34,387 nt of DNA from Methylophilaceae bacterium. Its GTDB lineage: Bacteria > Pseudomonadota > Gammaproteobacteria > Burkholderiales > Methylophilaceae. How positions within the stretch are numbered: the stretch's first letter is position 1; each line of letters begins with the position of its first letter. Both the position numbers and the translations under genes were made by a program. The notes under the pieces are model-generated. The model did not search any database and was not told where the DNA came from. It was given only the letters and a program-made list of their open reading frames with translations. The stretch lies in NCBI GenBank assembly GCA_006844635.1, contig SPJO01000150.1:1-34387 (forward strand). Direction: 5' to 3'. Shown piece by piece: positions 25,096 through 33,359 of the stretch.

Positions 25096-27378
25096 TTATT
25101 CTGTTTCTGCTGCTAAGTCTTTCTGTTTGCGAGGCTTGTTTGATGGGAATGTTAACGTGATTTTCTCATTATCATCAATATCCACATGGACAGCACCACC
25201 ACTCACAAGACGACCAAAGAGCAACTCATCAGCTAATGCTTTGCGGATGGTATCTTGAATCAAACGTGCCATAGGGCGCGCACCCATCAATGGGTCAAAG
25301 CCTTTTTTACCCAAGTATTCTTTGAGATTATCGCTAAAGGTTGCCTCGACTTTTTTCTCATGTAACTGGTCTTCTAGCTGCATCAAGAACTTATCTACCA
25401 CGCGGATAATAATATCTTGTGATAGTGGAGCAAAGGATACTGTCGCATCTAAGCGGTTGCGGAACTCAGGAGAGAATAAACGCTTAAGGTCTGCCTCTTC
25501 ATCGCCCACTTGCTTGCTATTGGTAAAGCCAATACTAGATTTAGACAATGCTTCTGCTCCAGCATTGGTTGTCATGATGATCGTCACATTTCTAAAGTCA
25601 GCTTTGCGGCCATTGTTATCGGTCAGCGTGCCGTGATCCATTACTTGCAACAAGATGTTGAAGATATCTGGATGTGCTTTTTCAATCTCATCTAAAATTA
25701 ATACACAATATGGCTGTTTGGTAATCGCTTCTGTGAGTAAGCCACCTTGTTCGTAGCCAACATAGCCAGGGGGCGCACCGATTAACCGTGAGACTGCATG
25801 GCGCTCCATATATTCACTCATATCAAAGCGCACTAAATCAATGCCCATGATGTAAGCGAGTTGCTTAGCGACCTCTGTTTTACCAACACCAGTCGGGCCA
25901 CTGAATAAGAAGCTGCCAACCGGTTTGTCACCTTGACCAATACCACTACGTGCCATTTTTACTGCACTGCTAAGTGCTTCAATGGCTTTGTCTTGACCAA
26001 ATACCACTGCTTTTAAGTCGCGCTCTAAGGTTTTCAGTGCACTGCGATCATCATTCGAAATATTTTTCGGCGGAATGCGTGCGACCTTGGCCACAATATC
26101 TTCAATTTCTTTATTGCCAATGGTTTTCTTGCGTTTTGGTTTTGGCAGAATGCGTTGTGCTGCACCTGCTTCATCAATCACATCAATCGCTTTATCTGGT
26201 AAGAAGCGATCGTTAATATATTTTGCGGATAACTCAACTGCGCTAATGAGTGCATTCGCACTGTATTTTACGCTGTGATGTTCTTCGAATTTTGATTTCA
26301 ATCCTTTTAGAATTTCAATGGCTTCTGACACGCTTGGCTCAACCACATCCACTTTTTGGAAGCGGCGAGATAGGGCGTGATCTTTTTCGAAGATACCACG
26401 ATATTCTTGGTAAGTCGTTGCACCGATACACTTCAATTTACCACTAGATAAAGCAGGTTTGAGTAAGTTGCTTGCATCCAATGTGCCGCCACTTGCAGCA
26501 CCTGCGCCAATTAAGGTATGTATTTCATCAATAAACAAAACAGAATGTTCTTCTTGCTCAAGCTGTTTCATCACGGCTTTTAACCGTTGTTCAAAGTCAC
26601 CACGATATTTGGTGCCAGCTAATAATGCACCCATATCTAGTGAGTAAACCGTCGCATTTTCAAGCACCTCAGGTACTTCCTTATCAACGATACGGCGCGC
26701 CAAGCCTTCAGCAATGGCTGTTTTACCTACGCCAGCTTCACCGACGAGTAGCGGGTTGTTTTTGCGGCGACGGCACAATGTTTGTACCACGCGCTCAATT
26801 TCTTTTTCTCGGCCAATAAGTGGGTCAATACTCCCTGCAGCCACTTCTTGGTTGAGGTTGACTGTGTATGTGTCTAAAGCACCAGCTGGTGTTGCTTCTG
26901 CTTCCGCGCTAGTTTCAGCACCTTCTGTGCTTGGGTTCTCATCTGGCATTTTCGCAACGCCATGTGAAATAAAGTTCACGACATCTAATCGTGTAACACC
27001 TTGCTGGTGTAGGAAGAACACAGCGTGAGAATCTTTCTCACCATAAATCGCAACCAGTACATTTGCGCCGGTCACTTCTTTTTTACCTGATGATTGCACG
27101 TGTAACATTGCGCGTTGAATAACGCGTTGGAAGCCAAGTGTAGGTTGGGTATCAACTTCGTCTTCACCCTCGACGATAGGCGTGTGTTCTGCAATGTGCT
27201 GATTTAATTCAGCACGCAAAACTTCAAACTTTGCGCCGCAAGCGCGTAACACATTGGCAGCCGTTGGGTTATCTATCATGGCTAACAATAGATGCTCTAC
27301 GGTAATGAGCTCATGCCTATTCTGCCTGGCATCCATAAACGCCATGTGTAAGCTCACTTCTAATTCTTGTGCAATCAT
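25096..27378 (-). CDS. clpA: ClpA, ATPase subunit of the ClpAP protease
   Basis: ClpA is a hexameric AAA+ unfoldase that feeds substrates to ClpP. It has a Clp N-domain (residues 1-140), AAA-1 with Walker A GEAGVGKT at 213-220 and Walker B LFIDE at 281-285, and AAA-2 with GPTGVGKT at 494-501 and LILDE at 560-564. The ClpP-docking IGF loop is at 616-618. ATG 27378 is chosen because MIAQELEVSLHMAF matches the family start, AAGAGGA lies five bases upstream, and the product is then 760 residues (E. coli 758). It follows clpS by 23 bp, as is usual. No clpP is in the window. Confidence 0.97.
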   Translation of the reverse strand: MIAQELEVSLHMAFMDARQNRHELITVEHLLLAMIDNPTAANVLRACGAKFEVLRAELNQHIAEHTPIVEGEDEVDTQPTLGFQRVIQRAMLHVQSSGKKEVTGANVLVAIYGEKDSHAVFFLHQQGVTRLDVVNFISHGVAKMPDENPSTEGAETSAEAEATPAGALDTYTVNLNQEVAAGSIDPLIGREKEIERVVQTLCRRRKNNPLLVGEAGVGKTAIAEGLARRIVDKEVPEVLENATVYSLDMGALLAGTKYRGDFEQRLKAVMKQLEQEEHSVLFIDEIHTLIGAGAASGGTLDASNLLKPALSSGKLKCIGATTYQEYRGIFEKDHALSRRFQKVDVVEPSVSEAIEILKGLKSKFEEHHSVKYSANALISAVELSAKYINDRFLPDKAIDVIDEAGAAQRILPKPKRKKTIGNKEIEDIVAKVARIPPKNISNDDRSALKTLERDLKAVVFGQDKAIEALSSAVKMARSGIGQGDKPVGSFLFSGPTGVGKTEVAKQLAYIMGIDLVRFDMSEYMERHAVSRLIGAPPGYVGYEQGGLLTEAITKQPYCVLILDEIEKAHPDIFNILLQVMDHGTLTDNNGRKADFRNVTIIMTTNAGAEALSKSSIGFTNSKQVGDEEADLKRLFSPEFRNRLDATVSFAPLSQDIIIRVVDKFLMQLEDQLHEKKVEATFSDNLKEYLGKKGFDPLMGARPMARLIQDTIRKALADELLFGRLVSGGAVHVDIDDNEKITLTFPSNKPRKQKDLAAETE

Positions 27379-27401
27379 GTATATCCTCTTTTCTCTAGCG
27401 C

Positions 27402-27713
27402 TTACGCTGGTTCTATCACACACTGTAAGGGGTGATCAGACTCCTGCGCACTTTTTAGTACCTGATTCATCTTTGTTTCTGCAATATCTTTTGGATATAC
27501 GCCGCAGACTCCTACGCCCTTTGTATGAACTTGGAGCATAATTTGCGTAGCTTGTTCCCGCGATTTGTTAAAAAAGCGTTGTATGGTCTCTACTACAAAT
27601 TCCATAGGAGTGTAATCGTCATTTTTTAACAAAACTTTATACATGGCAGGCAGTTTTGGTTTGACTTTGCTGGTTTCAATCGCAATGTCGCCTGTCGGTT
27701 GTTGTGTAGCCAT
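27402..27713 (-). CDS. clpS: ClpS, adaptor for the ClpAP protease
   Basis: ClpS binds the N-domain of ClpA and delivers N-degron substrates while blocking some others. The 103-residue product has a flexible N-terminal tail followed by the core YKVLLKNDDYTPMEFVVETI, whose NDDYTPM segment helps form the N-degron pocket, and VHTKGVGVCGVYPKDIAETK. Length agrees with E. coli (106). ATG is preceded by AAAGAGACGA. It is the first gene of the clpS-clpA pair. The 90-bp gap upstream holds a weak TTGAAA (27764-27769) but no convincing -10. Confidence 0.96.
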   Translation of the reverse strand: MATQQPTGDIAIETSKVKPKLPAMYKVLLKNDDYTPMEFVVETIQRFFNKSREQATQIMLQVHTKGVGVCGVYPKDIAETKMNQVLKSAQESDHPLQCVIEPA

Positions 27714-27803
27714 TCGTCTCTTTAGTAATACTCTACACTCTATTTTGGGCTAAAAACCAGAAATTTCAAGGCCTAAGTGGGTAGCGATTACAAAAGATTG
27801 GCT

Positions 27804-29075
27804 TTATGGAAATATTTTGACAATTTTGACGACTCTATCCTGCGTTTGTACGATTTCGAGGACATGTGTGCCAATTTTGAAGCAGGTGTTTGCTTCTGGA
27901 ATATCTTGGAAATACTCTAGCACTAAACCATTTAAAGTTCTTGGGCCATCGGCGGGTAAGGTTAATTTAAGCTTCTTGTTGAGGTCACGTAGTGAGCTAC
28001 TACCGTCAACCAACCAGCCACCATCGTCTTCTTGGTGAAAGCTACCAATGCGGCTAGGCGATTGGGTGGTGAAGTCACCAATGACTTCTTCAAGAATATC
28101 TTCTAAAGTCACGAGACCTTTCAGGTCGCCATACTCATTCACCACTAGCGCCATGCGCCTTTTGTTTTTTTGAAACTCCTGCATTTGTACAGTCAGCGGC
28201 GTACCTGATGGCACAAAATAGGGATCAGCGATAATCTCTCGGAGGTCGTCTTTGGTTAAGTCGTCTTTCTGGTGATGAAAACGGATTAGGTTCATCGCTT
28301 TTCGGATGTGTAATATGCCAAATATTTCCTCGCGGTCACCTTGACGCACAGGGATTCGCGTGTGGTGGCTATTAGCAATATGGTCAAGGATTTGCTCAAG
28401 TGGCACATCAAAGTTAATTACTTCTACTTGTGGATGCGCAATCATCACATCATCTACTTCAATTTTTTCCAGTTCAAATAAATTAAGTAAAATCGACCTG
28501 TGTTTGCTGGGAATGAATTTTCCCGAATCAGTCACGATGCTGCGCAATTCATCCATGTTGAGCGAGTTTACGCCATCGCCAAAACTGACCTTAATGCCTA
28601 ATATTTTTAGCCATGCTTTGACAAATAAATTAATAAACCAAACGATAGGATATAGCACTTGCAATAGAGGGTAGAGAATGTAACTGACAAAAATACCAAC
28701 TTTTTCAGCATATGCAGCGGCAATAATTTTTGGTGAAATTTCACTGAAAATCAGAATGGCAAATGTCACAGCCAAGGTGCTAAACATGAGTATGAGTTCA
28801 CCTTCACCGAATAAGTGCACAGTCATGACGGTGACTAAGGTTGCTAATGCGGTATTAACAAAGTTGTTGCATAGCAAAATCACGCCGAGCAACTTATCGG
28901 TTTGTAGCAGTAGATTGTTAGTGATTTTTGCGCCGCGATGGCCTTCATTAACCAAATGGCGTAAGCGATAGCGGTTGATAGACATCAACGCGGTTTCCGA
29001 CATAGAGAAGAAAGCCGACAATAGCAGTAATACGATGAGCGCACCGTACTGCCAAGAAAAAGGAATGTTGTCCAA
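27804..29075 (-). CDS. CNNM (DUF21)-CBS-CorC domain membrane protein, CorB/YfjD type
   Basis: This is a probable inner-membrane magnesium or divalent-cation transporter. It has a DUF21/CNNM domain with about four hydrophobic segments (residues 10-160; ALIVLLLLSAFFSMSETALMS, FAILIFSEISPK), a CBS pair (DVMIAHPQVEVINF; RMALVVNEYGDLKGLVTLEDILEEVIGDF) and a C-terminal CorC/HlyC domain (GWLVDGSSSLRDLNKKL). Order, length (423) and motifs resemble E. coli YfjD. The start is TTG: an in-frame TAA lies 18 bases before it with no ATG between, and MDNIPFSW fits just before the first helix. No ribosome site is evident. Transport activity is inferred from family only. Confidence 0.88.
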   Translation of the reverse strand: MDNIPFSWQYGALIVLLLLSAFFSMSETALMSINRYRLRHLVNEGHRGAKITNNLLLQTDKLLGVILLCNNFVNTALATLVTVMTVHLFGEGELILMFSTLAVTFAILIFSEISPKIIAAAYAEKVGIFVSYILYPLLQVLYPIVWFINLFVKAWLKILGIKVSFGDGVNSLNMDELRSIVTDSGKFIPSKHRSILLNLFELEKIEVDDVMIAHPQVEVINFDVPLEQILDHIANSHHTRIPVRQGDREEIFGILHIRKAMNLIRFHHQKDDLTKDDLREIIADPYFVPSGTPLTVQMQEFQKNKRRMALVVNEYGDLKGLVTLEDILEEVIGDFTTQSPSRIGSFHQEDDGGWLVDGSSSLRDLNKKLKLTLPADGPRTLNGLVLEYFQDIPEANTCFKIGTHVLEIVQTQDRVVKIVKIFP

Positions 29076-29141
29076 GCGTGTGTTAAGCCATTAAATAGAT
29101 AGACTTAGTTTAAACTGAAATGCGTGAGTATTAAAGCCCTC

Positions 29142-29167
29142 AATCGTTCTCTATTTAGAGAACGATT
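29142..29167. repeat. Perfect inverted repeat spanning the secF stop codon
   Basis: AATCGTTCTC (29142-29151) and GAGAACGATT (29158-29167) are perfect 10-bp arms around TATTTA. The secF stop codon (29155-29157, minus strand) lies in the loop and the last three sense codons form one arm. No T run follows on either strand, so it may protect an mRNA end rather than terminate transcription. Confidence 0.6.
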
Positions 29168-30105
29168 TCTTCAGTACCTTCACCTTCTTTTGGTTTCTTC
29201 TCCATGCTGCCAATCAGGTTCTCACGACTAACGCCAAGGCGTAGTGCAAGCGGACATGCCACCAGTACTGAAGAGTAAATGCCGAATAAAATACCGACTG
29301 TCAGCGCAAGTGAGAAGTAGTGTAATGCTTCACCACCAAATAACAGCATTGAACCGACCATGATAAGTGTCAATGTATGCGTGATGACGGTACGCGATAA
29401 GGTTCTGGTAATTGCATTATCAATCACCTGAACGGTGTCGGCTTTACGCATCTTGCGGAAGTTTTCACGAACACGGTCAAACACGACAACCGATTCATTC
29501 ACGGAATAACCTAACACGGCTAGAATCGCAGCGAGCACTGTTAAGCTAAAGTCCCATTGGAAAAAGGCAAAAAAGCCTAAAATGATAATGACATCATGCA
29601 TGTTCGCGACAATGGCAGCGACGGCAAAACGCCACTCAAAACGCATGGCAAGGTAAGCGACGATGCCGAATAAAACAATTAAAAGGGCTAAAGCGCCACT
29701 TTCGAATAGCTCGTCACCCACTTGGCCGCCCACAGATTCTACGCGACGAATTTCAACACTGCTGTCAGCACTTCTTAAGGCTTCTCCAACTTTTTCTGAT
29801 AATTGCGCAATCGATAACTCTTCCAGAATAGGCAGGCGAATCAATACATCTTTACTCGTGCCAAAGTTTTGCACAGTTGCATCATCGATTTCGATATCAT
29901 TAATGGTTTTTCGAATCCCTTCGAGGTCAGCGGCTTGTGGGTATGCGACTTCCATCACCGTGCCGCCTGTGAAGTCTACGCCAAAATTAAGGCCTCGCGT
30001 CGCCAAAAAGAATACGGCAAGAATAAAGGTAACGAGTGAGATGGTCGTGGTTAAACGGCCATAACTCATAAACGGGATGTCTTTTTTAATTCTAAAAAAT
30101 TCCAT
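29155..30105 (-). CDS. secF: Protein translocase subunit SecF
   Basis: SecF, with SecD and YajC, forms the accessory complex that uses the proton motive force to help complete Sec export. It has six expected helices. The first helix and periplasmic loop include FLATRGLNFGVDFTGGTVMEV (RGLxxGxDFxGG type, residues about 35-55). The core domain includes AILAVLGYSVNESVVVFDRVRENF, a diagnostic SecF block. Its 316 residues compare with 323 in E. coli. ATG follows the secD stop by 21 bp. It ends the yajC-secD-secF operon at a perfect hairpin over its stop codon. Confidence 0.97.
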   Translation of the reverse strand: MEFFRIKKDIPFMSYGRLTTTISLVTFILAVFFLATRGLNFGVDFTGGTVMEVAYPQAADLEGIRKTINDIEIDDATVQNFGTSKDVLIRLPILEELSIAQLSEKVGEALRSADSSVEIRRVESVGGQVGDELFESGALALLIVLFGIVAYLAMRFEWRFAVAAIVANMHDVIIILGFFAFFQWDFSLTVLAAILAVLGYSVNESVVVFDRVRENFRKMRKADTVQVIDNAITRTLSRTVITHTLTLIMVGSMLLFGGEALHYFSLALTVGILFGIYSSVLVACPLALRLGVSRENLIGSMEKKPKEGEGTEEIVL

Positions 30106-30126
30106 AATCTAGCTCTTAGTAATCAA

Positions 30127-31992
30127 TTAATTTGGCTGGTAAATTTGACCAACAGACAGTTTGTCAATCTTGCGGCGATAACCGTAGATTAAGTTCACAA
30201 TGCCACGAGAAATCATGACAGCACTAAACATCGATGTCATGATGCCTAGTACGTGAACGACGGCAAAGCCTTTAATTGGCCCTGTACCAAACATAAACAA
30301 TGCAGCACCAGCAATCAGTGTCGTAATGTTGGAGTCAAGAATGGTGCCGAATGCTTTTTCGTAACCAATTCGAATGCTGGATTGTGGCGTATTGCCATCT
30401 CTAATTTCTTCACGAATCCGTTCATTAATTAGTACGTTAGCATCAATCGCCATACCCAACGTAAGCGCAATCGCCGCTAAACCTGGTAGCGTTAGCGTGG
30501 CTTGTAACATAGAGAGTAATGCCACCAATAATAATAGGTTAATGGCTAAGGCGGTTACTGATACCATGCCAAACAACATGTAGTACATAATCATAAAGAC
30601 AGCGATTGCGGCAAAGCCCCATAAGGTTGAATTGATGCCGCTGTCGATGTTTTCTTTACCCATGCTTGGGCCAACAGTCCGCTCTTCGACAATTTCCATT
30701 GGCGCGGCTAAAGCACCTGCACGCATCAATAAGGAAAGGTCATTCGCTTCTTGTAGATTTTCCATTCCAGTGATCACGAATTTAGAAGAGAGCTCTGCTT
30801 GAATAGTTGGGGCAGTTAGTACTTCTTTCTTGCCTTTTTCAACCAAGATAACAGCCATTCTTCTATTCACACCTTCTCGTGTGGTGAGCTTCATTGAGCC
30901 TGCACCTTTCGAGTCTAACGTGACTGAGATTTCAGAGCCAGGGCCTTGCTGGCTTGGTTGTGGGCTGGCATTTACTAAGTTTTCACCTGAGAACACAACG
31001 CGCTTTGATACCAATAAAGGCTCATCAATTCTGGAATAAAGTAGCTCACTCCCTGCGGGAATAATGCCTTTTAATGCATCTTCAATTTTACTTGGATCGT
31101 AGTCCCTCGCATCGCTACGGGTACCATGTGCCGTCACCATGCGGACTTCTAATGCAGCGGTTCTGCCCAGAATCTCTTTGGCTTTTGCTGTGTCCTGTAC
31201 GCCGGGTAATTGCACCACAATACGGTCTAAACCTTGTTGTTGCACAATTGGTTCAGCCACACCTAATTCGTTAATCCGGTTATGTAGTGTTAGCAAGTTT
31301 TGTTTGAGTGCAAACTCTTGAATCTGTTTTTGCGCTTGTGGGCTAGGGACAGCAATGAGCTTGAGTTCAGTGCCGCTACCTGATTTGGTATAGGTTAAAT
31401 CAGGGTAACTATTACTTAAAAAACGACGTGCTTTTTCACGTTGTGCATCATCCTCGAAATTGACTTCTACTTTCAAGCCATCACGTGACACGCCGGTGTA
31501 GTTGATTTTTTCACCACGCATAGCAGAGCGGAAATCACCCACTGTACTTTCAACAGATTTAGTGAGCGCTGTGTTCATATCCACTTGGAGTAAGAAGTGG
31601 ACGCCGCCACGTAAGTCCAAACCAAGGTACATGGGTCTTGCACCGATAGCGAGTAACCAGTCTGGTGTATCTGATAATAAGTTCAGTGCAACCGTGTAAT
31701 CCTCACCAAGGTTGCTAATTAAGTTATCTTTCGCCTTTAACTGATCGTCTGGTGTGTCAAAGCGCACTTTAACGCCTGAAGCGTCTAAATAAATACCATT
31801 AAATTGAATGTCTGCTAGCTTTAGCGCGGCTTCTACTTTAGACAGTAATGCTGTGTCTGCTTTCAGTGAAGCTTTTGCTGGACTAACTTGTACAGCAGGT
31901 GACTCACCATACAAATTCGGCACGGTGTATAACAAGCCGATAATGACAGAGGCTGCAATTAAAAGGTATTTCCACATTGGGTAGCGGTTCAT
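30127..31992 (-). CDS. secD: Protein translocase subunit SecD
   Basis: SecD works with SecF in proton-driven late steps of preprotein export. The N-terminal helix (WKYLLIAASVIIGLLYTVPNLYG, about residues 8-30) is followed by the large periplasmic domain. That domain includes YLGLDLRGGVHFLLQVDM and NELGVAEPIVQQQGLDRIVVQLPG. The C-terminal RND-like membrane domain carries LTLGMAIDANVLINERIREE, with the Asp implicated in proton coupling. Its 621 residues match E. coli (615). Upstream is yajC (69-bp gap), downstream secF, all on the same strand. Confidence 0.97.
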   Translation of the reverse strand: MNRYPMWKYLLIAASVIIGLLYTVPNLYGESPAVQVSPAKASLKADTALLSKVEAALKLADIQFNGIYLDASGVKVRFDTPDDQLKAKDNLISNLGEDYTVALNLLSDTPDWLLAIGARPMYLGLDLRGGVHFLLQVDMNTALTKSVESTVGDFRSAMRGEKINYTGVSRDGLKVEVNFEDDAQREKARRFLSNSYPDLTYTKSGSGTELKLIAVPSPQAQKQIQEFALKQNLLTLHNRINELGVAEPIVQQQGLDRIVVQLPGVQDTAKAKEILGRTAALEVRMVTAHGTRSDARDYDPSKIEDALKGIIPAGSELLYSRIDEPLLVSKRVVFSGENLVNASPQPSQQGPGSEISVTLDSKGAGSMKLTTREGVNRRMAVILVEKGKKEVLTAPTIQAELSSKFVITGMENLQEANDLSLLMRAGALAAPMEIVEERTVGPSMGKENIDSGINSTLWGFAAIAVFMIMYYMLFGMVSVTALAINLLLLVALLSMLQATLTLPGLAAIALTLGMAIDANVLINERIREEIRDGNTPQSSIRIGYEKAFGTILDSNITTLIAGAALFMFGTGPIKGFAVVHVLGIMTSMFSAVMISRGIVNLIYGYRRKIDKLSVGQIYQPN

Positions 31993-32061
31993 GTTTGGAC
32001 TCGTAAAGTACTATTAATAGTTAAATGTAAAAGGGTTGATGCTTATTAGCATGGAGGCTGA

Positions 32062-32382
32062 TTAAACAGATTTCAATGTACCTGGTGGCAATAATGTTTG
32101 CACTGCATGTTTTTGCACGTTGATTTCTGTATTTGCTGCGATTTCGATTGTAATAAAGTTGTCAGTCACTTTGGTGACTTTGCCAATAACGCCTCCAGTT
32201 GTTGCAACCTCATCTCCAGCTTTTAATGCTGTAATCATCGCTTTTGTTTCTTTAGCTTGTTTCATCTGTGGACGAATCAGCATAAAGTAGAACAAAACAA
32301 AAATGACAATCATTGGTAAAAAGCTAAACAAATCACCACCTGGTGCCGCAGGTGCAGCCGCATATGCGTTAGAAATAAACAT
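32062..32382 (-). CDS. yajC: Preprotein translocase accessory protein YajC
   Basis: YajC is a small single-span membrane protein that copurifies with SecDF. The 106-residue product has a helix at about residues 18-38 (FSFLPMIVIFVLFYFMLIRPQ), then QMKQAKETKAMITALKAGDEVATTGGVIGKV, the diagnostic cytoplasmic part. Length agrees with E. coli (110). AGGAAA precedes ATG. In many proteobacteria yajC directly follows tgt; here a bacterioferritin-bfd group lies between, and yajC seems to have its own extended -10 promoter. Confidence 0.96.
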   Translation of the reverse strand: MFISNAYAAAPAAPGGDLFSFLPMIVIFVLFYFMLIRPQMKQAKETKAMITALKAGDEVATTGGVIGKVTKVTDNFITIEIAANTEINVQKHAVQTLLPPGTLKSV

Positions 32383-32426
32383 GTTGGTTTCCTATGGTTT
32401 ACGTAACAACTAAAATTAAGGCAGAG

Positions 32427-32435
32427 ATTCTAACA
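32427..32435 (-). promoter_or_regulatory. Possible extended -10 promoter of yajC-secD-secF
   Basis: On the minus strand TGT then TAGAAT (32435 down to 32427) forms an extended -10 element. No good -35 is present. It lies 45 bases before the yajC start in a 151-bp gap, so it would give a leader of about 40 bases. Confidence 0.4.
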
Positions 32436-32533
32436 CAGACTTAGCTGTCATAGCATCTGGAACAAACTGTTGAGGGTGGGATTGCTACCGCTGTATTTTG
32501 CTATTGGAGAGGTGGTTACAATTGGCTTGCGGC

Positions 32534-32752
32534 TTAAGCAGCATCTTGATCACTAATTGGGAAAACATTAGCGGGGTATTTTGCGTTCTTTTGTTGCGTT
32601 TTTTGTATGCATTCCTTTGCACAGCCGACACAAGCGCCACATTGTGAGCCAACACCTAATTGGCGGCTCAATGCTTTGACTGTGGTCGCGCCTTGATCAA
32701 TGGCTTCATTGACTTGACGCTCTGTAACGGCCTTGCAAACACAAACGTACAT
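32534..32752 (-). CDS. bfd: Bacterioferritin-associated ferredoxin
   Basis: Bfd is a small [2Fe-2S] protein that docks on bacterioferritin and passes electrons to release stored iron. The 72-residue product has the four cluster cysteines, Cys4, Cys6, Cys38 and Cys41, in the family pattern MYVCVCK ... QCGACVGC. MYVC at the start fixes the start codon. GAGG lies 12 bases upstream, a longer spacing than normal. The gene has its own promoter overlapped by a Fur box and is separated from the two bfr genes by a terminator, so it is transcribed independently of them. Confidence 0.95.
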   Translation of the reverse strand: MYVCVCKAVTERQVNEAIDQGATTVKALSRQLGVGSQCGACVGCAKECIQKTQQKNAKYPANVFPISDQDAA

Positions 32753-32778
32753 GAATTATTGCATCCTCAAAAAGAAAC

Positions 32779-32797
32779 GTTAATGAGAATTATTATT
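32779..32797 (-). promoter_or_regulatory. Fur box overlapping the bfd -10 element
   Basis: GTTAATGAGAATTATTATT (plus strand) matches 15 of 19 positions of the consensus GATAATGATAATCATTATC. It covers the -10 hexamer of the bfd promoter, the usual arrangement for iron-dependent repression by Fur. Confidence 0.7.
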
Positions 32798-32817
32798 GTT
32801 AACAGCTGTTTTGTCAA
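32789..32817 (-). promoter_or_regulatory. Sigma-70 promoter of bfd
   Basis: On the minus strand TTGACA (32817-32812), a 17-bp spacer and AATAAT (32794-32789) form an almost ideal promoter pointing at bfd, whose start is at 32752. The -35 is a full consensus match and the -10 matches 5 of 6. Confidence 0.75.
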
Positions 32818-32834
32818 GTGGAACGTAGTTGGCG

Positions 32835-32872
32835 GATATTAAAAAAGCCGCAAATGCGGCTTTTTTAATATC
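32835..32872. terminator. Bidirectional Rho-independent terminator between bfr and bfd
   Basis: GATATTAAAAAAGCCGC (32835-32851) and its exact reverse complement (32856-32872) form perfect 17-bp arms around AAAT. The GC core is flanked by A6 on one side and T6 on the other, so it works in both directions. It lies 10 bases past the stop of the second bfr gene and upstream of the bfd promoter. Confidence 0.88.
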
Positions 32873-32882
32873 TTAAGCAATA

Positions 32883-33359
32883 CTAATCAGATTCAATTTG
32901 TGATTGTAGGTAATTGGGTAATGACACATCATCAATCAGTGATTGCTGTGTTTCTAGCCAATCAATGGCTTCTTCGCAGGCTTCTAGCAGTTCTTCAAAT
33001 AGCTCACGAGAGACAAAGTCTTGCATGTTTTCACATAGCGTAATGGCTTCTACTAAGGCTGGGCGGTGCACTTCTTGCTCTAGTTTTAAATCGCTAGCCA
33101 GGCATTCAGCAACATCTTCGCCGATCATTAAGCGACCTAAGTCTTGTAAATTTGGTAGGCCTTCTAAAAATAATACCCGTTCAATCACCTTGTCGGCTTC
33201 TTTCATGGTGCGGATAGACTGTTTGTACTGGTAGTCGTTTAACCTTTCTAAGCCCCAATTCTTAAACATGCGCGCATGCAAAAAGTATTGGTTAATCGCG
33301 GTTAATTCATTTTTTAAGACTTTGTTTAGTGCAGCAAGGATTTTTTTATCGGTTTTCAT
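32883..33359 (-). CDS. Bacterioferritin subunit, haem-binding type with degenerate ferroxidase site
   Basis: This is a bacterioferritin subunit, 158 residues as in E. coli Bfr. Long stretches agree closely with E. coli (AINQYFLHARMFKNWGLERLND; FLEGLPNLQDLG). By E. coli numbering the haem ligand Met52 is kept, as are Glu18 and Glu94. The other four di-iron ligands are changed: Glu51 to Thr, His54 to Glu, Glu127 to Ala and His130 to Glu. It should bind haem at dimer interfaces but is unlikely to oxidise iron alone. ATG directly abuts the stop of the upstream bfr gene, with AGGAG in the latter's end, so the two subunits are probably made together as a mixed shell. A strong terminator follows. 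Confidence 0.93.
   Translation of the reverse strand: MKTDKKILAALNKVLKNELTAINQYFLHARMFKNWGLERLNDYQYKQSIRTMKEADKVIERVLFLEGLPNLQDLGRLMIGEDVAECLASDLKLEQEVHRPALVEAITLCENMQDFVSRELFEELLEACEEAIDWLETQQSLIDDVSLPNYLQSQIESD

Noticed and set aside
25322..27028. Several plus-strand open frames opposite clpA
   Set aside because: All are fragments antisense to a well-supported AAA+ gene with no recognisable domain.
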